Assembly: GCA_038530555.1 (NCBI GenBank)
Contig: JBCBCN010000007.1
Span: 62,001 to 126,000, forward strand
From: HKCCE3408 sp038530555
GTDB taxonomy: Bacteria > Pseudomonadota > Alphaproteobacteria > Rhodobacterales > Rhodobacteraceae
Direction of reading: 5' to 3'
DNA: 64,000 nucleotides
The notes beneath the pieces are model-generated. The model did not search any database, was not told the origin of the DNA, and saw only the letters and a program-made list of their open reading frames with translations. Position numbers and translations under genes: made by a program. Positions 16,029 to 26,147 of the stretch are shown in pieces. Every line of letters starts with the position of its first letter. The first letter of the stretch is position 1.

Positions 16029-17210
16029 ATGCACGTAACGCACGCCGATTTTTCGGCGGGGCGCGTCGTCGACGCCGCCCCAACCCATGACAAAATCGAA
16101 AGCTTCATCCGCAATACCGCCTTCGATCGCCCCACATTGGTGCTGGATGTGGACCGGGTGGCCGCGCAATACGACGCGTTGAGCGCGGGCCTGGGCCGTG
16201 CCGCGATCCATTACGCCGTCAAAGCCAATCCCGAACGCGCCATCCTGACACGTCTCGTGGCCCTTGGCAGCCATTTCGACGCTGCCTCCCGAGGGGAGAT
16301 CGCCCTATGTCTTGAGGCCGGAGCGGCGCCGGAACACATCTCCTTCGGCAACACGGTCAAACGTGCCTCCGACATCGCCTATGCCCATGCTCAAGGGGTC
16401 ACGCTATTCGCCGCCGACGCAGCCGATGAGCTGGAAAAGATCGCCGAGCACGCGCCCGGTGCCGCGGTCTATATCCGCCTGCTAGTCGAAAACAGCGATG
16501 CCGATTGGCCGCTCAGCCGGAAGTTTGGCACGTCGCACAGCCGCGTTCTGTCGCTTTTGGCGACCGCGCGGGATCTTGGCCTGCGCCCGGTGGGTCTGTC
16601 GTTTCATGTGGGCTCGCAAACGCGCGAGGCTTGGATGTGGGCCGGTGTCCTGGACCAAGTGGCCAAGGTCTGGGCCGCGGCGCGCGCCAATGGCTTTGCG
16701 CTCAACCTGCTCAATATCGGCGGCGGGTTCCCGGCCTTTTACGGCGACGCCATCGCCCCGGCACGCGATTATGCGGCGCAGGTTATGGAAATGGTCGAGG
16801 CCCGCTTCCCCGGTGCGGAAACCGTCATGGCGGAGCCGGGCCGCGGCCTCGTCGCCGAAGCGGGAATGATCGCAGCCGAGGTTCTTTTGGTCGACCGCAA
16901 ATCGGACGAGGATATTTGCCGCTGGGTCTATCTCGATATCGGGAAATTCTCCGGCCTCGCCGAAACAATCGATGAGGCGATCCGCTATCAATTCACCACC
17001 GACCGCGACCACGAGGATACCGGCCCCTGCATCCTGGCCGGCCCCTCCTGCGACAGCGCCGATGTGCTTTATGAACAGCGCCCGGTGCAGCTTCCGTTGG
17101 GGCTTCGCGGGGGAGAGCGGATCATCATCCGCAATTGCGGGGCCTATACGTCTAGCTATGCGTCGGTGGGCTTTAACGGCTTTCCGCCTCTTGACGTCGT
17201 GGTGCTTTAA
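16029..17210 (+). CDS. Ornithine/lysine-type PLP decarboxylase (fold type III)
   Basis: Group IV decarboxylase producing a polyamine precursor (putrescine from ornithine, or cadaverine from lysine). 393 residues: PLP lysine in HYAVKANPE (Lys65), FHVGSQ near 195, glycine-rich NIGGGFP phosphate site near 236, EPGRGLVAEAG near 274, the catalytic Cys in PSCDSADVLYE near 345, and NCGAYTSSYASVGFNGF near the C-terminus. The short N-terminus and length fit bacterial ODC-like enzymes; substrate cannot be settled. SD GGAG is 7 bases upstream. Its stop shares a TTAA with the convergent deoD stop. Confidence 0.9.
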   Translation: MHVTHADFSAGRVVDAAPTHDKIESFIRNTAFDRPTLVLDVDRVAAQYDALSAGLGRAAIHYAVKANPERAILTRLVALGSHFDAASRGEIALCLEAGAAPEHISFGNTVKRASDIAYAHAQGVTLFAADAADELEKIAEHAPGAAVYIRLLVENSDADWPLSRKFGTSHSRVLSLLATARDLGLRPVGLSFHVGSQTREAWMWAGVLDQVAKVWAAARANGFALNLLNIGGGFPAFYGDAIAPARDYAAQVMEMVEARFPGAETVMAEPGRGLVAEAGMIAAEVLLVDRKSDEDICRWVYLDIGKFSGLAETIDEAIRYQFTTDRDHEDTGPCILAGPSCDSADVLYEQRPVQLPLGLRGGERIIIRNCGAYTSSYASVGFNGFPPLDVVVL

Positions 17211-17914
17211 TCCGCGAAGGCCGCCTCAAGGGCGATTTGAACCATATCGGAAAAACTGGATTGGCGCTCAGCAGAATTGAGCGCCTCCCCCGTTTGCAAA
17301 TGGTCCGAAACGGTCAAAACGGCGAGCGCCCGACAGCCGTAGCGCGCAGCGATTGTATAAAGCTCGGCCGCCTCCATTTCGACGGCAAGGATGCCGTGCC
17401 GCGTCATCTGTTCGTTCAGATCCGGCCGCTCGTCGTAGAACACGTCCGAGGAATAGATCCCGCCGACATGAATCGTACTTTCGGTTTTTTGCGCCGCCGC
17501 AAAGGCGGATTGCAGCAAACCGAAATCGGCCGACGGCGCAAAATTGACCTCTTTGAACATCCCGCTCGACGGGGTGTTGATCGTGCTGGCCGTCATTGCC
17601 AGTACAATATCGCGCAGATTTACATGGGGCTGCATCGCCCCAGTCGATCCAATCCGAATGAGCGTTTTCGCCCCATAATCACAGATCAGTTCATTTGCAT
17701 AGATCGACAGGCTGGGCATTCCCATGCCCGACCCTTGGATCGTTACATCGTGGCCGCGCCAGGTGCCGGAAAACCCAAGCATCCCGCGCACATCGTTGAT
17801 CAGCGTAGGATTTTCGAGAAACGCCTCCGCCGCCCATTTCGCGCGCAGCGGATCGCCCGGCATCAAAACCGTTTCGGCAATTTGCCCGGGCGCGGCCCCG
17901 ATGTGAACCGTCAT
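17207..17914 (-). CDS. deoD: Purine nucleoside phosphorylase, DeoD type
   Basis: Phosphorolysis of purine (deoxy)ribonucleosides to base and (deoxy)ribose-1-phosphate in nucleoside salvage. 235 residues, the usual hexameric DeoD size. The start MTVHIGAAPGQIAETVLMPG has the DeoD phosphate-binding region, with IRIGSTGAMQ near 90, AVEMEAAELY near 180 (ribose-binding Glu) and TVSDHLQTGE near 205 (catalytic Asp). ATG 17914 is the family start; a 20-residue upstream extension is rejected. Located 5 bases after hns on the same strand, so probably cotranscribed with a nucleoid protein. The 3' end overlaps the decarboxylase gene by 4 bp. deoC at 47507 continues deoxyribose catabolism. Confidence 0.93.
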   Translation of the reverse strand: MTVHIGAAPGQIAETVLMPGDPLRAKWAAEAFLENPTLINDVRGMLGFSGTWRGHDVTIQGSGMGMPSLSIYANELICDYGAKTLIRIGSTGAMQPHVNLRDIVLAMTASTINTPSSGMFKEVNFAPSADFGLLQSAFAAAQKTESTIHVGGIYSSDVFYDERPDLNEQMTRHGILAVEMEAAELYTIAARYGCRALAVLTVSDHLQTGEALNSAERQSSFSDMVQIALEAAFAD

Positions 17915-17919
17915 TGGAA

Positions 17920-18294
17920 CTAGATTGCCATATCCGCCAGCTTCTTGCCCTTGGCCACAGCCTCTTTCACCCAATTCGGCTGACGTCCGCGTCCGGTCCA
18001 GGTTTGCTTTGGATCAGCGGGGTTCGCGTATTTCGGTGCGGATTTCGCTGCCGCTTTGGCCTTTGGTTTTGCTTTTCCCCGGGTCGAACCCGGCTTGGGC
18101 CCGCGCTTTTTCGGTGCATCCCCCACGATCTCATCGACCGAGAAGCCATGCGCCGCCGCCGCTTTCTTGATCGCGTCAAGTGCGTCTTTGCGGGCCGATT
18201 TCTCCTTGGCCTTCAGCTGCGCGTCGATATCGGATTTGAGCTTGACCAGCTCTTCGCGCGACATTTTCCCAAGATTGATTTTTGCCATGTTCAT
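17920..18294 (-). CDS. H-NS family nucleoid-associated regulator (HvrA-like)
   Basis: 124-residue DNA-binding protein. The N-terminal coiled coil (about 8-50, MSREELVKLKSDIDAQLKAK) would oligomerise. A Lys/Ala/Pro-rich linker follows (PKKRGPKPGSTRGKAKPKAK), then the H-NS C-terminal motif YANPADPKQTWTGRGRQPNW near 88-107, whose GRGR loop inserts in AT-rich minor grooves. In Rhodobacter, HvrA/Spb of this family modulate photosynthesis and nitrogen genes. Two possible ATGs (18294 and 18288, MNMAKIN). An 8-bp inverted repeat lies directly upstream. deoD follows by 5 bases. Confidence 0.9.
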   Translation of the reverse strand: MNMAKINLGKMSREELVKLKSDIDAQLKAKEKSARKDALDAIKKAAAAHGFSVDEIVGDAPKKRGPKPGSTRGKAKPKAKAAAKSAPKYANPADPKQTWTGRGRQPNWVKEAVAKGKKLADMAI

Positions 18295-18307
18295 TGCCTT
18301 TTATGCT

Positions 18308-18332
18308 CTGCTCGAATTCTACGCTCGAGCAG
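18308..18332 (-). promoter_or_regulatory. Inverted repeat upstream of hns
   Basis: Perfect 8-bp arms CTGCTCGA (18308-18315) and TCGAGCAG (18325-18332) with a 9-base AT-rich spacer. It ends 14 bases before the first possible hns ATG. It could be an operator or a hairpin next to the ribosome site, consistent with autoregulation of a nucleoid protein. Function inferred only. Confidence 0.5.
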
Positions 18333-18418
18333 TGCTGAAAATGGCCAAATTGCACCGAAATGCAAGGCAATCCTTTAAAAGAAGGTTCTGGGCCTTTGTA
18401 AAAAGCTTTTGAGGCTGC

Positions 18419-20392
18419 TTATTCCGCCGCGATCGGCTCGTCTTTTACCAAGGCGACAAGGTCATGCATGATGCGATTGAGCTCGAAATCCTTCGGCGTA
18501 TAAATCGCGGCAATTCCCATCGCTTTGAGTTTCGGCTCGTCTTCTTCGGGGATAATTCCGCCGACCATCACGGGAATATGCGACAAACCCGCCTCCTGAA
18601 GACGGCGCATCACATCTTCGACCAAGGGCACATGACTGCCCGAAAGAACCGATAAACCAATGACATGGACATCTTCCGCCATGGCCGCCGAGACGATTTC
18701 CTCCGGCGTCAGGCGGATCCCTTCATAGGCAATATCCATTCCGCAATCGCGCGCGCGACAGGCGATTTGCTCAGCCCCGTTAGAATGCCCATCAAGACCC
18801 GGCTTGCCGATTAAGAATTTCAGACGCCGACCCAATTGATCGCTGACGGCGTCAACTTCGGCGCGAAGATCTTCGAGACCCTCATTTCGATTGGACGGCG
18901 CGCGCGACACACCCGTTGGCCCGCGATATTGGCCATGGACCTGGCGCATCACCGAGGACCATTCCCCTGTTGTCACACCGGCCTTCGCCGCCACAATCGA
19001 GGCGGGCATGATATTGTCACCGGCTTGCGCCGCCGACTTAAGCGCCTCGAGCGCATCTGCCACGGCCTGGGCATCGCGGGTCGTCCGCCACTCATTCAGG
19101 CGATTGATCTGGTCAATTTCGACGCCTGGATCAACGACCATTATTCCACCATCCGACCCGATCAGGGGCGAGGGCTCGGTCGCGGTGAATTTATTCACGC
19201 CGATTACAGTGGTTTGCCCGGTTTCAATTCCCGCCACACGCTCGGCATTCGCTTCGACCAGGCGGCCTTTCATATAATCAATCGCCTCAAGCGCGCCGCC
19301 CATCGCAGCCAGGTTCGCCAGTTCGGCCCGCGCACCCTCTTTGAGCGCTTCGACTTTTTGATCGACCACCGCATTTCCGTCGAAAAGATCGCCGTATTCT
19401 AAAAGATCGGTCTCAAAGGCCAGGATTTGCTGCATCCGCATTGACCATTGCTGATCCCAGGGCCGCGGCAATCCAAGCGCCTCATTCCAAGCAGGCAATT
19501 GCACCGCTCGCGCCCGCGCCTTTTTGGACAGCGTCACGGCCAGCATCTCGATCAAAATACGGTAGACGTTGTTTTCTGGCTGCTGCTCCGTCAGGCCCAG
19601 GGAATTCACCTGCACCCCATAGCGAAAGCGCCGCAATTTCGGATCGCTCACGCCATAGCGCGTTTCGCAAATCTCATCCCATAGATCGACGAATGCGCGC
19701 ATCTTGCACATTTCCGTGACAAACTTGATGCCCGCATTCACGAAAAACGAGATACGGCCCACGATGCCTGGGAAATCCTCAGGCGAGACGCGGGGTTTCA
19801 ATTCATCCAAAACCGCCTGCGCCGTGGCCAAAGCAAAGGCCAATTCCTGCTCCGGCGTCGCGCCCGCCTCTTGCAGATGATAGGAACACACATTCATTGG
19901 GTTCCATTTCGGAATATGCGCAAAGCAATATTCCGCAACATCCGCGATCATTTTCATCGATGGCTTTGGCGGACAAATATAGGTGCCTCGGCTGAGGTAT
20001 TCTTTGACCAGATCGTTTTGCACCGTGCCCTGCAGCGTGCTGGGATCTGCGCCCTGCTCTTCCGCGACGGCCACATAGAGCGCCAGAAGCCAGGGCGCGG
20101 TGGCATTGATCGTCATCGACGTATTCATCTGCGCCAGCGGGATCTGATCAAACAGCGTACGCATATCGCCCAGATGGCAGATCGGCACGCCGACCTTGCC
20201 CACCTCGCCTCGCGCCAATTGGTGATCGCTGTCATAACCCGTCTGGGTCGGCAAATCGAAGGCCACGCTGAGGCCCGTCTGCCCCTTGGCAAGATTGCCA
20301 CGATAAAGCGCGTTCGACGCCGCCGCGGTGGAATGCCCGGCATAGGTCCGGATCAACCAGGGCCGGTCACGATGTGCTGCAGGATCACTCAT
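18419..20392 (-). CDS. ecm: (2R)-ethylmalonyl-CoA mutase, B12-dependent
   Basis: Coenzyme-B12 enzyme converting (2R)-ethylmalonyl-CoA to (2S)-methylsuccinyl-CoA, the signature rearrangement of the ethylmalonyl-CoA pathway. 657 residues: TIM-barrel mutase domain about 1-490 (TYAGHSTAAASN, GQTGLSVAFDLPTQTGYDSD, YICPPKPS, NVCSYHLQEAGA) and C-terminal cobalamin domain about 510-640 with the His-on motif GLDGHSNGAE, plus SVLSGSH and VGGIIPEED. Shorter than methylmalonyl-CoA mutase (about 710), as expected for Ecm. It diverges from the plsB-like gene, with ccr beyond, so the two pathway genes flank an acyltransferase. Confidence 0.95.
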   Translation of the reverse strand: MSDPAAHRDRPWLIRTYAGHSTAAASNALYRGNLAKGQTGLSVAFDLPTQTGYDSDHQLARGEVGKVGVPICHLGDMRTLFDQIPLAQMNTSMTINATAPWLLALYVAVAEEQGADPSTLQGTVQNDLVKEYLSRGTYICPPKPSMKMIADVAEYCFAHIPKWNPMNVCSYHLQEAGATPEQELAFALATAQAVLDELKPRVSPEDFPGIVGRISFFVNAGIKFVTEMCKMRAFVDLWDEICETRYGVSDPKLRRFRYGVQVNSLGLTEQQPENNVYRILIEMLAVTLSKKARARAVQLPAWNEALGLPRPWDQQWSMRMQQILAFETDLLEYGDLFDGNAVVDQKVEALKEGARAELANLAAMGGALEAIDYMKGRLVEANAERVAGIETGQTTVIGVNKFTATEPSPLIGSDGGIMVVDPGVEIDQINRLNEWRTTRDAQAVADALEALKSAAQAGDNIMPASIVAAKAGVTTGEWSSVMRQVHGQYRGPTGVSRAPSNRNEGLEDLRAEVDAVSDQLGRRLKFLIGKPGLDGHSNGAEQIACRARDCGMDIAYEGIRLTPEEIVSAAMAEDVHVIGLSVLSGSHVPLVEDVMRRLQEAGLSHIPVMVGGIIPEEDEPKLKAMGIAAIYTPKDFELNRIMHDLVALVKDEPIAAE

Positions 20393-20539
20393 TCGTTTCT
20401 CGAGCCTTGAACAACTTTATTTCGCCAAACCGTCCTAGATCATAATATTGTGTCGCATGTCAATGCGCCGCGTCGCAGCATCGGCGCACCTTCCGCGCTT
20501 GCCAATTGTACCCGGCCCTCAGACCTGCAAGGCTGACCC

Positions 20540-21952
20540 ATGTTTTCGACGGTCGCCGTCCCGCTCTGGCTCTTTATCCTGATCGTCCTCTTTGCTGCGG
20601 TCACGTTCGCCTCGCATTTCCTATTCCCCTCGGTGCGCTGGTTTCTCCGCCGCCGATTGGAACGTGCTGTTGAGCGGTTAAACTCCCGGCTCAAGGTGCC
20701 GATCCAGCCCTTCAAACTCGCCAGCCGCGCCGATACGGTCAAACGGCTGATCTACGACCCTGAGGTCGCGCTGGCCGTGGCCGCCTATGCCCGAGAAGAG
20801 GGCGTTCCGGTCGATGTCGCCGCCGAAGCGGCTGAGCGCTATGCCCGCGAAATCGTGCCTGGCTTTTCGGCCTTCGCCTATTTCGGCTTTGCGATCCGTG
20901 CGGCCAAGCTGCTCAGCCAGACCCTGTTCCGCGTCCGCCTCGTGCGCGGCAATGACGCCCAGCTTGAGGCGATCTCGCCTGAGGCCACGGTTATCTTCGT
21001 CATGAACCACCGCTCCAATATGGATTACGTCCTGGTGACCTGGCTTGTCGCCGAACGCTCCGCCCTGGCCTATGCCGTCGGGGAATGGGCCAGGGTCTGG
21101 CCGCTGCGCCAGCTCGTGCGCGCGCTGGGGGGCTATTTCATCCGGCGTCGGTATAACAACGCGCTCTACCGTAAGGTCCTGGCCCGCTACGTGCAGATGG
21201 CGACCGAGGCGGGGATCACTCAGGCTGTCTTTCCTGAGGGCGGGCTAAGCCGCACGGGCGCACTGGGCAAGCCCAAGCTCGGCCTGATCTCCTATATCCT
21301 CGACGGCTTCGATCCCGGCACCTCGCGCGATGTCGTCTTCGTGCCCGTCGCGATCAATTACGACCGGGTGATGGAGGATCGAAATCTGATCGCCGCGCAA
21401 CAGATCGGCGGAAGCCGCTTCACCTTTTCGATCTGGCCCATCCTGCGTTACATCAAACGCCGCACATTGCAGCGTCTGGCGGGCAAGTTTCACCGCTACG
21501 GCTATGCCTCCGTCAGCTTCGGCATGCCGCTCAGCCTGACGGCGTTCCTGGCGACCCCGCGTGAGGATCAGCCCGCCGCTTTGGGCGAGACGCTGATGGC
21601 CCGCATCGGCAGTGTGATGCCCGTGCCGCCCGTGCCCTTCGTCGCCCTGGCGATCCGCGAAGGCCTCAAGACCGCCGAAGAGATAGCCCAGTTTGCAGAG
21701 CGTGAAACGGTCAAGGCGCGTGCGGCCGGGATCACTGTGCATGTGCCCCGAGACGATACGGCATACGCTGTCTCAACTGGTCTGCGCATTCTGACCGAGC
21801 GCCGGATTATCGCCGACAACGCGGGCCGCATCGACGTGCTGGAGGGCGGCGAGCCTATGATTTCGTTTTACGCCGCATCCGTGGCGCATCTCTTTGAGAC
21901 CACTGTGCCCGACGGGGAACCGGCGCCCCAGCCAGAATCTCTTACGACATAA
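20540..21952 (+). CDS. PlsB-like glycerol-3-phosphate / lysophosphatidate acyltransferase
   Basis: 470 residues. One N-terminal membrane anchor (about 7-30), a basic patch, then the acyltransferase domain with motif I NHRSNMD near 155 (HX4D catalytic pair) and motif III VFPEGGLSRTG near 235 for glycerol-3-phosphate or lysolipid binding. The family transfers acyl groups from acyl-CoA or acyl-ACP in phospholipid synthesis. Shorter than E. coli PlsB (about 800), so a truncated PlsB-type enzyme of alphaproteobacteria. It lies between divergent ecm and downstream ccr, 115 bases before ccr. A functional link to ethylmalonyl-CoA metabolism is not evident; it may be only a conserved neighbour. Confidence 0.8.
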   Translation: MFSTVAVPLWLFILIVLFAAVTFASHFLFPSVRWFLRRRLERAVERLNSRLKVPIQPFKLASRADTVKRLIYDPEVALAVAAYAREEGVPVDVAAEAAERYAREIVPGFSAFAYFGFAIRAAKLLSQTLFRVRLVRGNDAQLEAISPEATVIFVMNHRSNMDYVLVTWLVAERSALAYAVGEWARVWPLRQLVRALGGYFIRRRYNNALYRKVLARYVQMATEAGITQAVFPEGGLSRTGALGKPKLGLISYILDGFDPGTSRDVVFVPVAINYDRVMEDRNLIAAQQIGGSRFTFSIWPILRYIKRRTLQRLAGKFHRYGYASVSFGMPLSLTAFLATPREDQPAALGETLMARIGSVMPVPPVPFVALAIREGLKTAEEIAQFAERETVKARAAGITVHVPRDDTAYAVSTGLRILTERRIIADNAGRIDVLEGGEPMISFYAASVAHLFETTVPDGEPAPQPESLTT

Positions 21953-22067
21953 AATTACGTTTATGAGGCGATTTTAGTTGCAAAGTTGCGTCGTGGGTTT
22001 ATCCCCTTATCCGAAAGCAGCCTGATTCTGCGCTGCAGCGGAGTGGATTATGGGACGAGGTACCGAC

Positions 22068-23360
<1,293 letters not shown>

Positions 23361-23370
23361 GATAGATCAA

Positions 23371-23399
23371 TGGGCCGGGCTCAAAGGGCGTCCGGCCCA
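23371..23399 (+). terminator. GC hairpin after ccr
   Basis: 8-bp stem TGGGCCGG (23371-23378) and CCGGCCCA (23392-23399) with a 13-base loop, starting 10 bases after the ccr stop. There is no T-run, so it is a weak or factor-assisted terminator candidate. The repeat hairpin at 23409 follows immediately. Confidence 0.4.
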
Positions 23400-23408
23400 A
23401 CGCGACCT

Positions 23409-23510
23409 AAAGCTTTTCGGGATTAACCTGATACGTCAAACATCGAAAATGTCCCGAGAACGCGCAGCGTGGCAGGGTATTTTAGATTCAAGTTTATCCC
23501 GAAACGCTAT
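23409..23510 (+). repeat. Long-hairpin interspersed repeat, copy at ccr 3' end
   Basis: Outer arms 23411-23429 and 23490-23508 are complementary at 16 of 19 positions. Their sequence (TTTTCGGGAT type) is unlike the GTCCGACCTT arms of the other copies. The core is kept: GTCCCGAGAACGCGCAGCGT then GGCAGGGTATTTT. The inner stem changed from GCGC/GCGC to ACGC/GCGT, a compensatory pair. Located between convergent ccr and the DUF1266 gene. Confidence 0.8.
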
Positions 23511-23524
23511 AACTTCTCGGAGAG

Positions 23525-25450
23525 CTACTGAAGCGGCCCCGTCGGCACCTCGCTCTGGTCGTAGAACCCGGTAAGCCTCAGCCATTCCGGATGCCCGGCA
23601 GTATTCGCGATGTCGGAAAACATGGCGAGTTTCACACGCGCCATCGTCTCTCCGGCATAGATCCAAGGCTGGATATCAAAGTCAAAGCTGCCATCGAAGG
23701 GGCCGATCTTGATCAGCATGTCGACATCGTCGGCGGCATAGGCCCAGTAGAGCAGCCAGCGTCGGACATGCCGCACCTGATCGGGATCGCTCAGACGCAA
23801 CAGATCTGCGGCCGCGCCATGCACCTCTCGGTGCAGCGCGAAATCCTTGTGCCGCCCGTCCGAGCCGCCGCAATCGGGGCCCAGGATCACATATTCCACC
23901 GCCGCCGCCACCAAAAGCAATCCGGCCATCGGGTTCTCGCTGCGCGCCATCCGGTCCCGCGCCAGCCCGAAAGACGCCGAGACCGAACCGCCCCATTTCT
24001 CAAGCTGCGGCCGCAACAGCGCGAATTGCAGCGAAAGGTCGTTCAGATGCCGCTCCCCGGCGAGGTTCAGGGCCTCACGATAGAGATCGCCATAAAGATC
24101 TGAGCGCCGCGTGTGATCGGCCGCCTCGATGATCAGGTCGACAAATCCGTGATGCCCCAGGGCCAGCTCCATCCCAGCCTTCGCCAAGTCGTAGGCCCGG
24201 CAGCAGCGTTCCTCAAAAATGGAAAACGCCTGCGCGCTCACCCGGTTGGCGGTGGCCGTCCCGCGCGCTTTGCGGCCCTCTTGGAAGGCGTGATAGCCCG
24301 CGAGCAGATGCAAACCGGCATGGTTGGGGTGCGAGGTGAGCAACGCATCAAGCTCCGCATGAGGGACGCTCAACAAGTTATCATCCCCGATCAGGCGGTC
24401 TATCGCGGCGCAGCTCTCTGCATCGATCAGGCGCTGACCTGCATCGAGATATTGGCCCGATGTGAACTCAGGAAAATCGACCTCTGGCTGCCGAGCGGCG
24501 GGCATCGGCAGGCGTAGATCCGGAGCTTTCGAGGCAAACGCCTTCTGCGCCTCATCGAAGTGAAAATCGATCTTTTTCCAGGGGCTGCATTCCTCCCGGG
24601 CCAGCCATTTGAGCTGTTTGTCGATGCCTTTGGCCCGCCAGGCCTCAGGCTCAAGGTAGTGATGGCAACGCGAGAGCATCTCGCCATAGGCCTCCCAGGA
24701 TCGATACCGACACACCCGCGCCCTGAGCTCAAAACCAAGACGCCGGATATGGCTCCAAGCTTCCTCTTCGGTGATCCAGTCCAAACTTGCGCCGATCCGC
24801 GCCAGATGGATCAGCACGACCAACCGGTAGCTGCGCAGATCGAGCGGCCGACCTGCCTGATAGCGCTCAAGCCCCCGCGCATAGGTGTCGGCATGGGCGT
24901 CGTAAAACTCACGCAAATCCTTTGGCACCGCTTTGATCTGGTTCACGGCCAAAACCTGCGACACCTCCCAGCCCATCTCCTGCAGGCTGAAATGCCCAAG
25001 GACGTTGTTCAGGTCCGCCCCCGACTTGATCCGATGGTTTTGCACGCAATAATCGCGCAGGTTGTCGCGATCCTCAGACTTAACGGGCCCCAGGTCGGCG
25101 TCGAAATACGACACCTTGTCGAAATAGCCGCCGATTATTCTGTTTTGATTGTCACGCTGGGCATTAAAGACCGCTGCAAGGCTCAGCAGGTAATGATCGT
25201 GGCTGCCGAAGCTTTCCTCGTCAGCGTAGGGAATGGTGCTTCTGTCCAGCAGCATCAGTTTCGGCGCAGGATATTCTTGCTTAAACTTTCCGGTCAGCGC
25301 CGCGCCATTGGCCGCGAAAAGCGCCTTGGCGTGGCGGCGATCCGACAAAAGCTCTCCGCCAAACTCTTTGAGGATCACCGCAAAGAACCAAATAAGCCCT
25401 AGCAGGGCGAGCCCGCCCACAGCGGCCAAAACCCACAGTAAAGTGCCCAT
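23525..25450 (-). CDS. DUF1266-containing membrane-anchored protein
   Basis: 641 residues. An N-terminal membrane helix (about 3-28, LLWVLAAVGGLALLGLIWFF) anchors a long, mainly helical cytoplasmic region. Around residues 210-275 the segment RSYRLVVLIHLARIGASLDWITEEEAW...RSWEAYGEMLSRCHHYL resembles the DUF1266 (YbeU/YbeR) domain. The C-terminal 250 residues have no recognised domain. Function unknown. Stand-alone minus-strand gene convergent with ccr across a hairpin repeat. Confidence 0.65.
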   Translation of the reverse strand: MGTLLWVLAAVGGLALLGLIWFFAVILKEFGGELLSDRRHAKALFAANGAALTGKFKQEYPAPKLMLLDRSTIPYADEESFGSHDHYLLSLAAVFNAQRDNQNRIIGGYFDKVSYFDADLGPVKSEDRDNLRDYCVQNHRIKSGADLNNVLGHFSLQEMGWEVSQVLAVNQIKAVPKDLREFYDAHADTYARGLERYQAGRPLDLRSYRLVVLIHLARIGASLDWITEEEAWSHIRRLGFELRARVCRYRSWEAYGEMLSRCHHYLEPEAWRAKGIDKQLKWLAREECSPWKKIDFHFDEAQKAFASKAPDLRLPMPAARQPEVDFPEFTSGQYLDAGQRLIDAESCAAIDRLIGDDNLLSVPHAELDALLTSHPNHAGLHLLAGYHAFQEGRKARGTATANRVSAQAFSIFEERCCRAYDLAKAGMELALGHHGFVDLIIEAADHTRRSDLYGDLYREALNLAGERHLNDLSLQFALLRPQLEKWGGSVSASFGLARDRMARSENPMAGLLLVAAAVEYVILGPDCGGSDGRHKDFALHREVHGAAADLLRLSDPDQVRHVRRWLLYWAYAADDVDMLIKIGPFDGSFDFDIQPWIYAGETMARVKLAMFSDIANTAGHPEWLRLTGFYDQSEVPTGPLQ

Positions 25451-25606
25451 ACAGGTATCCTCGCACGCCCCCAGGGCTAAGCCTTAACGGTTGTGGCGAG
25501 TGGCACAAGTCTCAGGGCGGCTTCGCCCCGGGCTATGCACGACGTGCATCACCGGTTTGCAGCCGAAAGCGCCCTTGCCCGCTTGTCATTGGCGACCCTT
25601 TGCCTA

Positions 25607-25623
25607 TTTAGAATCATTCTAAG
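25607..25623 (+). promoter_or_regulatory. Irr-box-like palindrome upstream of dps
   Basis: TTTAGAATCATTCTAAG is palindromic around C25615 and matches the alphaproteobacterial iron-control element recognised by Irr (TTTAGAA...TTCTAAA type) except for the last base. It sits right against the SD (AAGGAGG, 25621-25627) of dps, a position fitting repression, probably overlapping the -10 region (TTGTCA at 25583-25588 is a possible -35). Confidence 0.65.
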
Positions 25624-25634
25624 GAGGCAAGCAA

Positions 25635-26132
25635 ATGACCCAATCCGTACTGACCGCGACAGCGCAAACCGAAACCCCTGAAACGGGTGTCAATGAGATC
25701 GGCCAAATCGCCGACGCTCTGGCCGGTGTGCTCAGCGATAGCCAGCTTCTGCTCGTGAAAACCCAAGCCGTGCACTGGAACGTGTCGGGGCCGATGTTTC
25801 ACTCGATCCACAGCCTGACCGAAGAGCAATATACCGAGCTTTTCCAGGCGATCGATGAGCTCGCCGAGCGCATTCGCGCGCTTGGCCAGCTCGCGCCGAT
25901 CTCCATGGCCGGGATGCTGTCGCAAAGCGCGCTCAAGGAAAGCGATGACCTGGGCGATGCCCAGGCGATGCTGACCGCACTCGTTGCCGATCATGAGGCG
26001 CTGGTGCGTCAGGCGCGCGATGTTGCGACCCTGGCCGCCGAGCATCGGGACGGCGCAACCGAGGATCTGATGAACGCTCGGATGGCGGTGCATGAAAAGG
26101 CCGCCTGGATGTTGCGCGCAATGGCGGGCTGA
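25635..26132 (+). CDS. dps: Dps-family ferritin-like DNA-protection protein
   Basis: 165-residue four-helix-bundle protein forming a 12-mer that oxidises and stores iron with H2O2 and shields DNA. The motif KTQAVHWNVSGPMFHSIH near 42-60 and TELFQAIDELAERIRAL near 67-85 supply the His, Asp and Glu ligands of the intersubunit ferroxidase centre. Length and motif spacing are normal. A strong SD (AAGGAGG) and an Irr-type palindrome lie directly upstream, so iron-responsive control is likely. Convergent with the next gene, 15 bp away. Confidence 0.93.
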   Translation: MTQSVLTATAQTETPETGVNEIGQIADALAGVLSDSQLLLVKTQAVHWNVSGPMFHSIHSLTEEQYTELFQAIDELAERIRALGQLAPISMAGMLSQSALKESDDLGDAQAMLTALVADHEALVRQARDVATLAAEHRDGATEDLMNARMAVHEKAAWMLRAMAG

Positions 26133-26147
26133 GCGCGGCCTGACCGC

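Noticed and set aside
21977..21989. TTGCAA and repeated GTTGC upstream of ccr as a short-chain-acyl regulator site
   Set aside because: Only one TTGCAA hexamer and no second TTTGCAAA-type copy at the right distance. Too weak to call.
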